From: Kiritimatiellia bacterium
GTDB lineage: Bacteria; Verrucomicrobiota; Kiritimatiellia; RFP12; UBA1067
DNA length: 47,143 bases
Assembly: GCA_024694365.1 (NCBI GenBank)
Contig: JAILJX010000033.1
Coordinates: 1 to 47,143 of the forward strand
Direction: 5' to 3'
Shown here in pieces: positions 1 to 8,772 of the stretch. How positions within the stretch are numbered: the first letter of the stretch is position 1; each line of letters opens with the position of its first letter. Made by a program: the position numbers and the translations under genes. The notes below the pieces were generated by a model. It worked only from the letters and a program-made list of their open reading frames with translations. It made no database searches and was not told where the DNA came from.

Positions 1-510
1 ATTTCCCTTGACGATGTCGATTCCGGTCATGGACGAATAATCGGTCGTATCCGCCTTGACCCCGTCCGCAGGAACGATCTTCGCGTCCGCAAGAGTGAAG
101 AACAAGAACGTCCCCTCGTACTTTACCGTTCCGGTGACAGACTTCAATTTCGCGCCTTCATCAAGCGACTCGATGGACTCCGCATTGGCGGCGTCGGAAA
201 TCTCGGCGCGGACAACGAACTTGCGCGGATAACTCTCTTTGGAGTCGGGGTCGCTGACGTAAATCGTGGCGCTGAGCTCTCCGTCGAAGCCGCGCGAAAC
301 CGAGGATAGCTCGCCACCCGTGAAAGTCAGAGACTTTCCCTTGAGGCTCTTTGCGATCTTCTCGAGCTGCGCCGAGGAGTATCCGCTCTTCTTCGCGGCA
401 TTCCCCTTGACGATTTCATCGCCTGTCATAGGCGCGCCATAAGAAGACGCGGACAAAACCATGCCGACTGCCGCAGCCGCCAGCGCAATCGCCTTGAATC
501 TTTTATTCAT
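1..510 (-). CDS. exported repeat protein, C-terminus cut by window edge
   Basis: The ATG at 508-510 follows a GGAAAGGAA-type ribosome binding site and opens a frame that runs off the window edge (170 codons visible). Residues 1-25 form a signal peptide (MNKRFK, then an Ala/Val-rich stretch ending SYGA). After it comes MTGDEIVKGN, and near the edge the phrase recurs as MTGIDIVKGN, so the protein seems built of at least two tandem modules of about 140 residues. The module is beta-rich, with alternating hydrophobic strands, a pattern that recalls OB-fold domains of the tRNA_anti-like type; that assignment is inference. No function can be named. Confidence 0.75.
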   Translation of the reverse strand, partial: MNKRFKAIALAAAAVGMVLSASSYGAPMTGDEIVKGNAAKKSGYSSAQLEKIAKSLKGKSLTFTGGELSSVSRGFDGELSATIYVSDPDSKESYPRKFVVRAEISDAANAESIESLDEGAKLKSVTGTVKYEGTFLFFTLADAKIVPADGVKADTTDYSSMTGIDIVKGN

Positions 511-591
511 TTCCGTTCCTTTCCGCCGCTTTTGCGACCATCGTGTGTTTTTCAAAAAACGCGCAAAATTCATCTTCCCGTGCGGGATGTT

Positions 592-2400
592 CTACAGCGG
601 ACTGGACGAGTAGCGCAGACCCTTCACTTCACGAGGCCTGTCGCTGGTGCCTGTCATGGGCACGAAAGTGCCTATCCACTTCCATCCGCCTTTCTTCGGC
701 AACGTCACCTTCACATGGTTCACGCCCTTCTTCAGACGGATCTTCGAAGGCGCCCTATACCAGTAATCCTCGTCGACAAGAGGCTGCTCTTTTGGATTGC
801 CGCCGACTCCAGGATGAATCCACTCGGGCGGATCGATCGCCTCTCCGTTGAGCTCGAACTTCGCCCCGTGCTTGTTCCATTCTCCGCGCTTAGGCGTCGG
901 GGCGTCGCGGGAGCGTCCGTCCGACCTGGAAAAGCCCGTTGCGCCGATCCACGCCCCGCATTCGACGTCCTTGGGCGAAGTTATCCACGTCTCCATCACG
1001 GTCGTGCCTTCATTCTTCGGATGGTAGGCTCCGGCCGGGAACCAGAAGTGGCGCGGGTACACTGTCGCCTGCGGAACATCCGTCGCAAGAACCGTGCCGT
1101 TCTCATCCGAAAGGCGCCAGCGCATCATCGTCTGAGGAACGTACGGGAAAGGATGCTTGAGCTTCCCGAGCAGCTTGTCGCGATGCGCCACAAGCCTGCG
1201 CTCGAGGTCTGCGGCAATCGCGAAGCGCGGATCTTCCGGAGAAGGAAGGCGCGCATACAGCGAAGGCTCGTCCTTCTCGCGTCCACGCCAGAAATTGTCC
1301 GAAAGAAGCGTTATCGCAGGATAGACGGCATTCATCCTTGCGACATCCTCTGTCTCGGCTATGGCGTCATCATGCCACACGCCTATTATCGCGCCGAGCT
1401 TCTCGTCCTTCGCGCCCCATCGGCAGGGCTGCTGATAGGCGGCGACCGAAAGGAGCTCTTCGGGATCCACATGGTTTATGTAGTAGCTGTTCTGCGAGTC
1501 CACGTATCCGCAGGAGTCTCCGCGGGGATCTTTCGCGCCCATCCAAAGATGTTTGACCGTCTGCCCGGGAAGTCTCAGGCCCGGCGACCATCCCATAAGG
1601 ATCCTTCCGTTGTCCGTAACCTTCTTCGCCCAATAGTCGAGATGGCTCTGCGGCACCTTCTCCCCGCGCTCGCGGGCCTCGTCGGTGCCGAGGTGGATGA
1701 TCGGCATGTCGTCCGCCGGAGCGAGCGAACACAGCTCCTCTATGAGCTCGCCAAGAACGATCTTCGCCTTTTCGGATGCGAGGTCGTCAATCCCGGTCGC
1801 CTTGCGGAAAGCGAGCGTATGGCCCGGCATGTCCATCTCGGGTATCACCATGACACCGCGCTTTTTGGCGTGCGCGAGCACTTTCCTGAATTCGGCCTGG
1901 GTGTAGAACTTACCGGTCTGCCGCGAGAAAGCTTCGTTTTTCTGCAGTTCGGGATGCTTTTTGGACTCCAGGCGCCAGCCGTAGTTGTCCGTGATGTGCC
2001 AATGGAAGACGTTCATCTTGTAGCGGGCGAGGTGGTCGATGACGTCGAGTATCGACTCCACGGACTGCCAGTTGCGTCCGCAATCCAGCATCAGCCCGCG
2101 GTATTTGAATTCCGGCCAGTCGTCTATCGTGCAGTCGTCGAGGCGCCTGCCGCGGGAAAGGCGGTCGAGCTGGGCGAGCGTGACTTTGGCGTAGCGGCGC
2201 CCTTCGGCGTCATTCGCCTCGACAGACGCCTTTCCGTCCCTGATGGAAATCCTGTATGCGCCCGCCTTCCCGGCCTCGACGAACGGTTCCGCCTTCGCTC
2301 CGCGCACCACTCTCCTCGGGACCGGCAGCAGTTCGTCTATCGCGTCGCAGCGTCCGCCGGCCGCGCAGAGAAGGAAGAATATCGTCGCAAGTGTTTTCAT
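592..2400 (-). CDS. secreted beta-N-acetylhexosaminidase, glycoside hydrolase family 20
   Basis: This 602-residue protein has an N-terminal signal sequence (MKTLATIFFLLCAAGG). A GH20b-like domain covers about residues 22-95. The catalytic TIM barrel follows, with family hallmarks: RGLMLDCGR (101-109), the HWHITDNYGWRLE segment (133-145), IPEMDMPGH (186-194), and HLGTDE with the Asp240-Glu241 catalytic pair. In GH20 the Asp orients the substrate acetamido group and the Glu is the acid/base, releasing terminal GlcNAc or GalNAc. A C-terminal region from about residue 450 looks like an added beta domain. It lies next to a sulfatase and an alpha-galactosidase, suggesting attack on sulfated, GlcNAc/Gal-containing glycans such as mucin (inference). 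Confidence 0.93.
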   Translation of the reverse strand: MKTLATIFFLLCAAGGRCDAIDELLPVPRRVVRGAKAEPFVEAGKAGAYRISIRDGKASVEANDAEGRRYAKVTLAQLDRLSRGRRLDDCTIDDWPEFKYRGLMLDCGRNWQSVESILDVIDHLARYKMNVFHWHITDNYGWRLESKKHPELQKNEAFSRQTGKFYTQAEFRKVLAHAKKRGVMVIPEMDMPGHTLAFRKATGIDDLASEKAKIVLGELIEELCSLAPADDMPIIHLGTDEARERGEKVPQSHLDYWAKKVTDNGRILMGWSPGLRLPGQTVKHLWMGAKDPRGDSCGYVDSQNSYYINHVDPEELLSVAAYQQPCRWGAKDEKLGAIIGVWHDDAIAETEDVARMNAVYPAITLLSDNFWRGREKDEPSLYARLPSPEDPRFAIAADLERRLVAHRDKLLGKLKHPFPYVPQTMMRWRLSDENGTVLATDVPQATVYPRHFWFPAGAYHPKNEGTTVMETWITSPKDVECGAWIGATGFSRSDGRSRDAPTPKRGEWNKHGAKFELNGEAIDPPEWIHPGVGGNPKEQPLVDEDYWYRAPSKIRLKKGVNHVKVTLPKKGGWKWIGTFVPMTGTSDRPREVKGLRYSSSPL

Positions 2401-2408
2401 GACGGTTG

Positions 2409-2438
2409 ATTATAGCATACGTCGGCAGCATGCGTCAA
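2409..2438 (-). promoter_or_regulatory. sigma-70-type promoter of the GH20 gene
   Basis: On the minus strand TTGACG (2433-2438) is separated by 18 bp from TATAAT (2409-2414), which is preceded by TGC (extended -10). Only eight bases separate TATAAT from the GH20 ATG, so transcription should begin at or within 1-2 nt of the start codon, giving a leaderless or near-leaderless mRNA. No Shine-Dalgarno sequence is present. Confidence 0.75.
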
Positions 2439-2450
2439 TGCATGCTGCCG
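2423..2450. repeat. 11-bp perfect inverted repeat overlapping the GH20 -35 box
   Basis: CGGCAGCATGC (2423-2433) pairs with GCATGCTGCCG (2440-2450) around a 6-nt loop. It lies between the sulfatase stop and the GH20 start and covers the -35 region of the GH20 promoter. It has no T-run on either side. It could be a factor-dependent terminator hairpin for the sulfatase transcript or a dyad operator at the GH20 promoter. Confidence 0.6.
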
Positions 2451-2478
2451 GCGCACGGATCGCCGCCTTGCGCGGGGC

Positions 2479-4098
2479 TCAGAGCGAGTATTCGTGGCAG
2501 TCGGCGTACTTGTCGTCGTCCTGAAGCTGCGCGCGAAGATCCTCGAGGCGCTTCTTGAGATGCTCCACGCGATCGGCCTTGGTCGGATCGCCATAGAGAT
2601 TGTGCAGCTCTTCGGGATCGTTCTCCATGTCGAAATACTCCCACTCGCCGCGCTTGTAGTAGAAGACAAGCTTTTCCGTCTTGGTGCGGATTCCGTACCA
2701 CGCCGCGGTCTGATGCTCGCCGCCCTCCACATAGTAGCGGGCGTAGCAGGCGTCCTTCCAGTCGACGGGCGTGTCGCCCGCAAGATTGCGGAGAAACGAG
2801 TCGCCCTGCATGCAGTCCGGCTTCGCTCCGCCGGCAAGATCGATGAAGGTCGGGGCGAAATCCGCATTCGTGACGATGTCTCTGTTGACGCTCTTCGCGG
2901 GGACGAAGGCGGGGCACTTCGCGAGGAAAGGCATCTTGAGCGTCTCCTCCATGATGAAGCGCTTGTCGTAGAGGCCATGGTCGCCAAGGAAGAACCCCTG
3001 GTCTGATGTGTAAACGACGAGAGTGTTCTCCTCCATGCCGTTCTTCTTGAGGTAGTCCAGCATGTCTCCGACAGAATCGTCCACGGACTGCACGCAGGCC
3101 AGGTAGTCCTGCATGTACCTGAGGTAGCTCAGCGCGGTTCTCGCGCGATCGTCCATGCCCTCGGGCCAGTCGTTCACGAACTTGCCGCTTGCGTTCTTCC
3201 TGCCCGTGTATGTCTTGCCCTCGAATTCGAAGGTGTGCCCCTCGGAGAAGAACTCGGCGAGCTTGAGGTCGGGACCCGGGCGCATATGATTGAGAAGCGT
3301 CATCGCCGTCGTCTTTATCGGCGTGGCGCGCCCGTCATACTTGTCGAAGATCGTGTCGGGCATCGGAATGTCCTTGAGCGTGAGCGCACGGAATTTGTGA
3401 TGGTACTTGGGGCTGGGCAGCCAGTTGCGGTGCGGGGCCTTGTGATGCATCATGACGAAGAAAGGCTTGCCGGCGGCGCGGGCCTCCTCGATCGTCTCGA
3501 TGGTCACCTTCGTGAGGTTTTCCGTCGCGTACTCGCCCTTGTAGGTGATGCGGTCGAAGCGCTTTCCGTTCTTTCCCGGCACGAAGAAGTAGGGGTCGAA
3601 GTACGAGCCCTGGTTTTCGTAGACCATCCATTTGTCCCAGTCCGAATCGCGGACGGTGCCCGGTCCGCCGACATGCCACTTGCCGAGGAAGCCGGTGTAG
3701 TAGCCGGCATCGCGCATGTACCCGCCGACAGTCTTTATTTCGGGGGAGATCGGCACGAAGGAAGGCACTCCGTTCTTGTGGCTGTAGCGCCCGGTAAGGA
3801 TGCACGCGCGGGAGGGCCCGCAGATGGGGTTGGTGCACATGACATCCGAGAATATCATTCCTTCATCGGCCAGCCGGTCTATGTTGGGCGTTTTGTTGAT
3901 GCGGCTTCCGTATGCCGAGATCGCATGCGCGGCATGGTCGTCGGTCATGATGTAGAGTATGTTGATCTTCTTCTCGCGCGCAGCCTTCAGGAGTTCGGCG
4001 GACCTTCCGCCGGCCGCGAATGCGTTCAAGCCTCCCATGCCCGTGAAAAGCGCCGCCGCTCCGGCGCCGACAAGGAAGTCTCTTCTCGATGTATCCAT
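2479..4098 (-). CDS. Tat-exported type I sulfatase (S1 family)
   Basis: The 539-residue protein starts with a twin-arginine signal (SRRDFLVGAGAAALFTG). The sulfatase signature CGPSRACILTGR follows at 93-104. Cys93 in the CxPSR core is the residue converted to catalytic formylglycine by FGE-type enzymes. Asp53-Asp54 (MTDDH) are expected calcium ligands, and TSDQGFFLGDHG near residue 360 carries the C-terminal metal/substrate Asp. Length is typical for arylsulfatase-like carbohydrate sulfatases. It hydrolyses sulfate esters, likely on host or algal glycans, working outside the cytoplasm with the neighbouring hexosaminidase and alpha-galactosidase. The substrate cannot be told from sequence. It needs a formylglycine-generating or anaerobic maturase enzyme; only a broken FGE-family fragment is present in this window (15.0-15.1 kb). 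Confidence 0.95.
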   Translation of the reverse strand: MDTSRRDFLVGAGAAALFTGMGGLNAFAAGGRSAELLKAAREKKINILYIMTDDHAAHAISAYGSRINKTPNIDRLADEGMIFSDVMCTNPICGPSRACILTGRYSHKNGVPSFVPISPEIKTVGGYMRDAGYYTGFLGKWHVGGPGTVRDSDWDKWMVYENQGSYFDPYFFVPGKNGKRFDRITYKGEYATENLTKVTIETIEEARAAGKPFFVMMHHKAPHRNWLPSPKYHHKFRALTLKDIPMPDTIFDKYDGRATPIKTTAMTLLNHMRPGPDLKLAEFFSEGHTFEFEGKTYTGRKNASGKFVNDWPEGMDDRARTALSYLRYMQDYLACVQSVDDSVGDMLDYLKKNGMEENTLVVYTSDQGFFLGDHGLYDKRFIMEETLKMPFLAKCPAFVPAKSVNRDIVTNADFAPTFIDLAGGAKPDCMQGDSFLRNLAGDTPVDWKDACYARYYVEGGEHQTAAWYGIRTKTEKLVFYYKRGEWEYFDMENDPEELHNLYGDPTKADRVEHLKKRLEDLRAQLQDDDKYADCHEYSL

Positions 4099-4133
4099 GT
4101 TTCGTCCCTCCGTTTATTCAAATCATTGGAGTT

Positions 4134-4162
4134 ATTATAGCATATCGCATCGTGCGGCGCAA
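4134..4162 (-). promoter_or_regulatory. sigma-70-type promoter of the sulfatase gene
   Basis: TTGCGC (4157-4162), a 17-bp spacer and TATAAT (4134-4139), with TGC just upstream as an extended -10. The predicted start lies near 4127, leaving a leader of roughly 30 nt that contains GGAGGGACG ahead of the ATG. Confidence 0.75.
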
Positions 4163-4196
4163 GCGGAACGGACCGGCGAAACCGCCCGCCGCGTCT

Positions 4197-6194
4197 TCAC
4201 TTGCGCCGCAGCTCGAAGACGGCGGAATCGTAGGGACCGGACAGACCGAAGCCCAGCTTTTTGCCGCCGAACCTGAAATCGCGCGGAGAATCGCAGTCGA
4301 TCTCCTCTATGGAATATTCGCCATCGAGACCCTGAAGCCCAAGAGAGACTTCATGTTCGCCCTTCTCCTTGAGGCCGAGAACGAACACAACAGCGCGGGA
4401 CCTGTCCCCGCTCACGTACATGAGCGCCGAATACGGGTTTTCGTAAGGCGAGGCCAGACGGTACAGGTCTCCTTGCTGAACGACGGGGCGTATCCGCTTG
4501 TAGTCCGCAACCGCCCTTTTCGCGAACGCGATTTCCTCTTTCGAAAGATTCTTCGGATGAAGCTCAAAGCCCATCCTTCCGCACATCGCTACGTCGAAAC
4601 GGTATTTGAGGGGAGTGGCGCGTTTCGTCTGGTGGTTGGGGGAAGCCGTGACATGGCACGCCATGGCAGAGGCGGGATAGAACTGCGAAGCCCCCCACTG
4701 GATGAAGACCCGCATGTAAGGGTCGGTATCGTCGCTCGTCCAGAACTCGTCGGCATGGCGAAGAAAACCGAAGTCCATGTGTCCGCCGCCGGAAGCGCAC
4801 GCCTGGACCATGACATCCGGGCGTTTGGCCCCGAACCGCCCGAGGAGAGAATAGAGCCCCATCGTGTAGTCGTACCAAAGGTTGGGCTGGCGGTCGGCCG
4901 GAAGATGCATCGAACCGGGGTTGGAGATGTTCTGGTTGCAATCCCACTTGATGTAGGCAAGCGTCGGGACGGACGCATACACCTTGTCGAGACATCGAAA
5001 GATATGGTCTCTTACTGCAGGATTGGTGAAATCCAGAACGACCTGGGTGCCTCCGCGTCCGAGGGCCAGTGGGCGGCCCTCCTCGCGAAGGATCCAGTCC
5101 GGGTGCTCTTCGGCCAGGAAGCTCCTCGTATTGACCATCTCAGGCTCGACCCAGAGTCCAAACTTGAGAGAACGCTTCTCTGCCTCTTCGGCGAGGAAGG
5201 AAAGCCCGCGGGGAAGCTTCCTCTCGTTGACGACCCAGTCGCCGAGTCCGGTTTTATCCCTGTTTTTCTCGTCGCGAGCATATTTGCCACGGCCAAACCA
5301 GCCGTCGTCAAGGACGAACATCTCGCCGCCCAGCTCCTTCACGCCATCCATCATGTCGAGGAGCGTCTGCTCGGTAAAGCTGAAGTATGAGCCCTCCCAG
5401 CTGTTCAGCAGGACAGGATGGAGATCGCGTCCGTGGGGCATAAGGTGGTTCCTCGCCCATCTGTGATACTGACGGGAAACCTCGCCTTTGCCGCGCGTAG
5501 ACCAGACAAGCACGGCCTTAGGGGCAACGAAAACCTTGCCCGGGTCAAGGACGTATGGTCCGCTAGTCATATCCACTCCGGCGAAAACCTCGGTTTGGGA
5601 GCCGTCCCAATTCCTGCGGATGCGGCGGGATGTAGTGCCGGTCCATTCCAAGGCAACGCCGAGAACATCGCCGGACTCCTCGCCGGAAGGTCCGAACGAA
5701 ACCATCATGGCGGCGTTGGATTCCCATGCGTCGCGCGTGCCGGACTTCGACGAGAGCTCGACGATCTGTCCGTTCGCGACCCGCGATTCGCAGACGTTGG
5801 CCTCGCGGCCCCATTTCCCCGAAAGCGAAAGGACGTGCACATCCTTGGCCGGGACGTCCACGCGGGACGCAAAGCTGTCCGCCCGGAGAAGCCTCACGGG
5901 GCCGCCCTCCGAATGGCTTATCTCGACCCACGTCTCGACGGCATCGACGTCGTCCCAGGTTCTCACATGGCGCACGACACGGAAAGGCCTCGTCTCGTCC
6001 TCAAGCGTTATGACGGTATGCAGCGAGCCCTCTTCTCGGAATTCTCTGCGCCCGGCCTCCTTGAGACGGAGCGTGACGGCGCCGTCGGCATGAATCACCT
6101 GAAGCCCGGCGTGCTTGACGATCTCCTGCGCACCCTGGGGCACGATCTGGCCGAAAGCGAGATATCCAGCGAGCGCTATTTCAGAACCTGTCAT
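4197..6194 (-). CDS. alpha-galactosidase, glycoside hydrolase family 36
   Basis: About 665 residues with no signal peptide, so probably cytoplasmic. GH36 hallmarks are clear: a N-terminal beta-supersandwich domain, LDDGWFG, LWVEPEMVN, YIKWDCNQN with the predicted nucleophile Asp (about residue 418), CASGGGHMD, and SDDTDP carrying the acid/base Asp (about 489). It releases terminal alpha-1,6- or alpha-1,3-linked galactose from raffinose-type oligosaccharides, galactomannan or host glycans. Start choice: an upstream in-frame ATG at 6203 directly abuts the AGGAGG motif, whereas the ATG at 6194 is spaced 9 nt from it. I therefore prefer 6194, which removes three residues. It sits between the sulfatase and the C10 peptidase and has its own promoter. 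Confidence 0.94.
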   Translation of the reverse strand: MTGSEIALAGYLAFGQIVPQGAQEIVKHAGLQVIHADGAVTLRLKEAGRREFREEGSLHTVITLEDETRPFRVVRHVRTWDDVDAVETWVEISHSEGGPVRLLRADSFASRVDVPAKDVHVLSLSGKWGREANVCESRVANGQIVELSSKSGTRDAWESNAAMMVSFGPSGEESGDVLGVALEWTGTTSRRIRRNWDGSQTEVFAGVDMTSGPYVLDPGKVFVAPKAVLVWSTRGKGEVSRQYHRWARNHLMPHGRDLHPVLLNSWEGSYFSFTEQTLLDMMDGVKELGGEMFVLDDGWFGRGKYARDEKNRDKTGLGDWVVNERKLPRGLSFLAEEAEKRSLKFGLWVEPEMVNTRSFLAEEHPDWILREEGRPLALGRGGTQVVLDFTNPAVRDHIFRCLDKVYASVPTLAYIKWDCNQNISNPGSMHLPADRQPNLWYDYTMGLYSLLGRFGAKRPDVMVQACASGGGHMDFGFLRHADEFWTSDDTDPYMRVFIQWGASQFYPASAMACHVTASPNHQTKRATPLKYRFDVAMCGRMGFELHPKNLSKEEIAFAKRAVADYKRIRPVVQQGDLYRLASPYENPYSALMYVSGDRSRAVVFVLGLKEKGEHEVSLGLQGLDGEYSIEEIDCDSPRDFRFGGKKLGFGLSGPYDSAVFELRRK

Positions 6195-6203
6195 TCGGAA
6201 CAT

Positions 6204-6209
6204 CCTCCT
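6204..6209 (-). promoter_or_regulatory. strong Shine-Dalgarno that decides the alpha-galactosidase start
   Basis: AGGAGG on the minus strand touches an ATG at 6201-6203 and lies 9 nt from the in-frame ATG at 6192-6194. Zero spacing would not support initiation, so the inner ATG is the likelier start. Confidence 0.7.
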
Positions 6210-6245
6210 TGCAAATTGGTGTCTGCGATTTTTACGTTAGATAAT

Positions 6246-6254
6246 AGTATACCA
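6246..6254 (-). promoter_or_regulatory. extended -10 promoter of the alpha-galactosidase gene
   Basis: TGGTATACT on the minus strand combines a TGn extended element with TATACT (6246-6251). No good -35 hexamer is visible at 17 bp. The leader would be about 36-45 nt and contains the AGGAGG site. The 99-bp gap between this gene and the peptidase gene holds only this promoter and two T-runs. Confidence 0.55.
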
Positions 6255-6302
6255 AAAAATACGGATCTCCGCAGAAAAAACTCACCGTGCGCAAAAAAAG
6301 CG

Positions 6303-8081
6303 TCAACGGGTCTGCACGAACCGGAAGAACGCGGAAGCGTGGGAAGCCCGGTCGAAAACACCGGACGGAATCTCGACCGCAAGCGCGGAGCCCGTCGCCG
6401 CGATCTCCAGAATATCCGTCCACGAGGCATCGTCCGCCAAATCGCCGGTCCACTGGAGCGTCCACACCGTCCCCGCCGTCGCTTCGAACAGAAGAGAGAC
6501 CGACGGGTCGCCAGAGCAAAAAACGGGCGCAGAGGAGATCAAGGGAGCGACGTAAAATGCGGAAAGGACAATGTCGTTCCCCCAGCTGTTCCCGACCGAC
6601 TGCGAATTGCCGTACAGAGACACGGACTGTGAAGACGGACTTGATTCAATGTCCGACTCCAGTATGTACAGGCATTTCGACGAACCGGCCGACACGCCGT
6701 TCGTTGCAGACGGAGAATAGCCGCTCATGGAAACGGCGAGATTCGTTATCGTGACGGTGCCGTCCGGAACGGTGAAGGCATATATTCCGGCGGAGGAAGT
6801 GACGGCGCTCCCCGAGACGGCCTTGCGTGACGATGATCCAGGCCTTCCGGACGGCGACTTTCTGTAGCCGGCGAAAGAGACTGACGCACCGGCGACCGCA
6901 ACGCCGTTTGTGGATGTGACGCGCCCGGAAACGACGTTGCCCGTCTCCTCCGGGAAAATGTTGTAGATTGCGTCCGCCAGATACGAAAACGTGTAGCCGT
7001 ACGCCGAGACCGGAAAGATGTACCAATAGTCGCAGGCGCCGCTCCAGCCCATATTGAGATGGATGTATCTCTCTCCGTCGAGAAATCCGTATCCGTCAGC
7101 GACTATGGCGTGGCCGGAGGATCCGTCGCTTACCCCGAGAAGGCAGGGGCAGCCGGCGTCGAGGCTTGCGAGAATCGCATCCTCAATGACGCCTGAGGCG
7201 GCATATCCGTCCGAAGCATCGCCGGAATTGTCCGTGTTGCACCAATAGAGCGACTGTGCGAAGCCCCATGTATTGGTAAACGCCATCGCGGCCATCACAT
7301 TGAATGCGCCCGAGGAGTCGGAGGTGTAATTCATGTGGACGGAAATTCCGGCGTCGCTCGCGATTTTGCCCAAGGCCTGCTGTCCGGCCGATGAAATCGA
7401 CGAATCCGGGACGTCCGGCATCGCGTCCCAGTCGTACGTTCCGCCTTGCATTACAAGGTTTGTCGTCGATCCGGCATAAGTGCAGGCCTTTGTCTTCGCA
7501 GAGACCGGGGAGGACGGGAAGGCATGGCATTTCATTATCTGCGCCATCGCCGTGGCGACGCATCCGCAGACCGAATTGCCTGGAGTGCAATAATTGAACA
7601 CCTTCTTTCCGGAAACCGTCGATTGGCTCCATTTCGTGGCTAGAAGTGGCGCTACGCGCACCTCGTCGAGTCCGGACGAGGAAGTGACGGCAGAACTTGC
7701 ATAGGACAAGCCTGAAGACATGACTCTGCTCTCGACAGCTGACGAGCCGTGGCTAGAGCCTCCGGTATCCTTCATAAGCATGGCCCAGATAGGCGCGGCA
7801 TTTGTGACGGGAAATTCGCCGCCGTCGGAGAAAGCGAGAACTTTGCCGTCCCTTCCCGAAACGACGGCATATCCGCCACGTTCAAGGTTCACGGCGTGAA
7901 AACGGTCGGCGCCATCCGACCTTGCGGTGATGACGGTGCTTTTCGTCCGTCCGAAGCGGCAGGCGATGTCGCGGGCTTCGCGCGGAGTCTTCGCGGCTGC
8001 GCCGGCAAATGTGAAAGAAGCCAGCGCCATGGACAAAACCATGACGCCGGCAGCGTTTCTCGAGAAATGAGATCCGGTCAT
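6303..8081 (-). CDS. secreted C10-family (streptopain-like) cysteine peptidase with C-terminal beta domains
   Basis: 592 residues. An N-terminal hydrophobic signal (about 10-30) is followed by a propeptide-like region containing GYAVVSGRDGKVLAFS, typical of the inhibitory pro-domain of C10 peptidases. The catalytic domain shows CGCVATAMAQIM with the nucleophile Cys, GHAIVADGYG with the catalytic His, and HLNMGWSG. Residues about 390-480 (VVSGRVTSTNGVAVAGASV, and later AGIYAFTVPDGTVT) form a carboxypeptidase-regulatory-like Ig domain. The last 60 residues (TVWTLQWTGDL, then SAFFRFVQTR) look like a secretion or surface-attachment module, by inference. Its start overlaps the stop of the upstream gene by 4 nt (ATGA), so the two are translationally coupled. 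Likely an extracellular protease for mucin or host proteins. Confidence 0.9.
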   Translation of the reverse strand: MTGSHFSRNAAGVMVLSMALASFTFAGAAAKTPREARDIACRFGRTKSTVITARSDGADRFHAVNLERGGYAVVSGRDGKVLAFSDGGEFPVTNAAPIWAMLMKDTGGSSHGSSAVESRVMSSGLSYASSAVTSSSGLDEVRVAPLLATKWSQSTVSGKKVFNYCTPGNSVCGCVATAMAQIMKCHAFPSSPVSAKTKACTYAGSTTNLVMQGGTYDWDAMPDVPDSSISSAGQQALGKIASDAGISVHMNYTSDSSGAFNVMAAMAFTNTWGFAQSLYWCNTDNSGDASDGYAASGVIEDAILASLDAGCPCLLGVSDGSSGHAIVADGYGFLDGERYIHLNMGWSGACDYWYIFPVSAYGYTFSYLADAIYNIFPEETGNVVSGRVTSTNGVAVAGASVSFAGYRKSPSGRPGSSSRKAVSGSAVTSSAGIYAFTVPDGTVTITNLAVSMSGYSPSATNGVSAGSSKCLYILESDIESSPSSQSVSLYGNSQSVGNSWGNDIVLSAFYVAPLISSAPVFCSGDPSVSLLFEATAGTVWTLQWTGDLADDASWTDILEIAATGSALAVEIPSGVFDRASHASAFFRFVQTR

Positions 8082-8515
8082 TCGGCCGAAGGAGTTTCAG
8101 TCATCCCGCCCATTCCCATTCCGCCGCAAGGAGGACGCATTCCGTCCATTCCGCCGCCCATTCCCATTCTGCCGCGGGGAGGACGCATTCCGCCCATTTC
8201 GCCGCCCATTTCCATCCCGCCACAGGGAGGACGCATTCCGCCCTCTTCGCTATCGCCATCGGCGAATCCGCCGTCCATCGGAGGCGGAGGAGGCAGCATC
8301 CCGGCGTTTCCGGATTCCTCTTCGCCCTGCAAGCCGCTCATTCCGCCCTCGGGGGGAGGAGGAATCTCGCCGAATTCTCCGAATTCTCCATTTTCGCCGT
8401 CGATCATCTCCGGCGGAGGCTGGGGCATCGTCTCCGTTTCACCGGAGGAAGTCTCTTCCGCAAAGACGAAAGCGGTCGCGAAAGCCGCAGCCATCATGGG
8501 TATCAATTTCTTCAT
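8078..8515 (-). CDS. exported Met/Gly/Pro-rich repeat protein coupled to the C10 peptidase
   Basis: 145 residues, not recognised as a known family. The start at 8515 follows AAAGGAG at good spacing. Residues 1-19 form a signal peptide (MKKLIPMMAAAFATAFVFA). The mature part is an acidic low-complexity chain (GEFGEFGEIPPPPEGG) that passes into imperfect repeats of GGMRPPCGGMxMGG between about residues 92 and 140; two Cys and many Met recur in register. It shares a 4-nt ATGA overlap with the peptidase gene, so a partner role is plausible: inhibitor, chaperone or surface tether, or Met/Cys metal binding. Streptopain genes are known to be paired with a small inhibitor gene, but this protein does not resemble a pro-domain. 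Function unknown. Confidence 0.75.
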   Translation of the reverse strand: MKKLIPMMAAAFATAFVFAEETSSGETETMPQPPPEMIDGENGEFGEFGEIPPPPEGGMSGLQGEEESGNAGMLPPPPPMDGGFADGDSEEGGMRPPCGGMEMGGEMGGMRPPRGRMGMGGGMDGMRPPCGGMGMGGMTETPSAE

Positions 8516-8553
8516 TTCCGTTTCTCCTTTTGCAGGTTGATTTTGATGCCCAT

Positions 8554-8562
8554 ATTGTACCA
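8554..8562 (-). promoter_or_regulatory. probable extended -10 promoter of the peptidase operon
   Basis: TGGTACAAT on the minus strand (TACAAT at 8554-8559) lies about 38 bp upstream of the ATG at 8515. There is no convincing -35. The rest of the 8516-8772 intergenic stretch shows no gene or clear terminator. Confidence 0.45.
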
Positions 8563-8772
8563 TGCTCAGATTACGGGAAAAGGACCGGGAAGATTGCGGT
8601 TTTGTAATCATCCCCGGGCTTGCGACTTTGTCGGATTTGAGAAAATGCGACATATGGGACAGTGTATGAAGACAAACGAAACAAGATTCAGGAGGCGACA
8701 GATCGTTCAACGCCGCGGCCGATTTCGCGAAGAAGCGTCCATTCCCCTGCCGCCGACTGACGGGACATGGCC

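Noticed and set aside
532..2409. Long plus-strand open frame opposite the GH20 gene
   Set aside because: No family features, Arg-rich composition, and fully antisense to a gene with clear catalytic motifs. Long antisense frames are common in GC-rich DNA.
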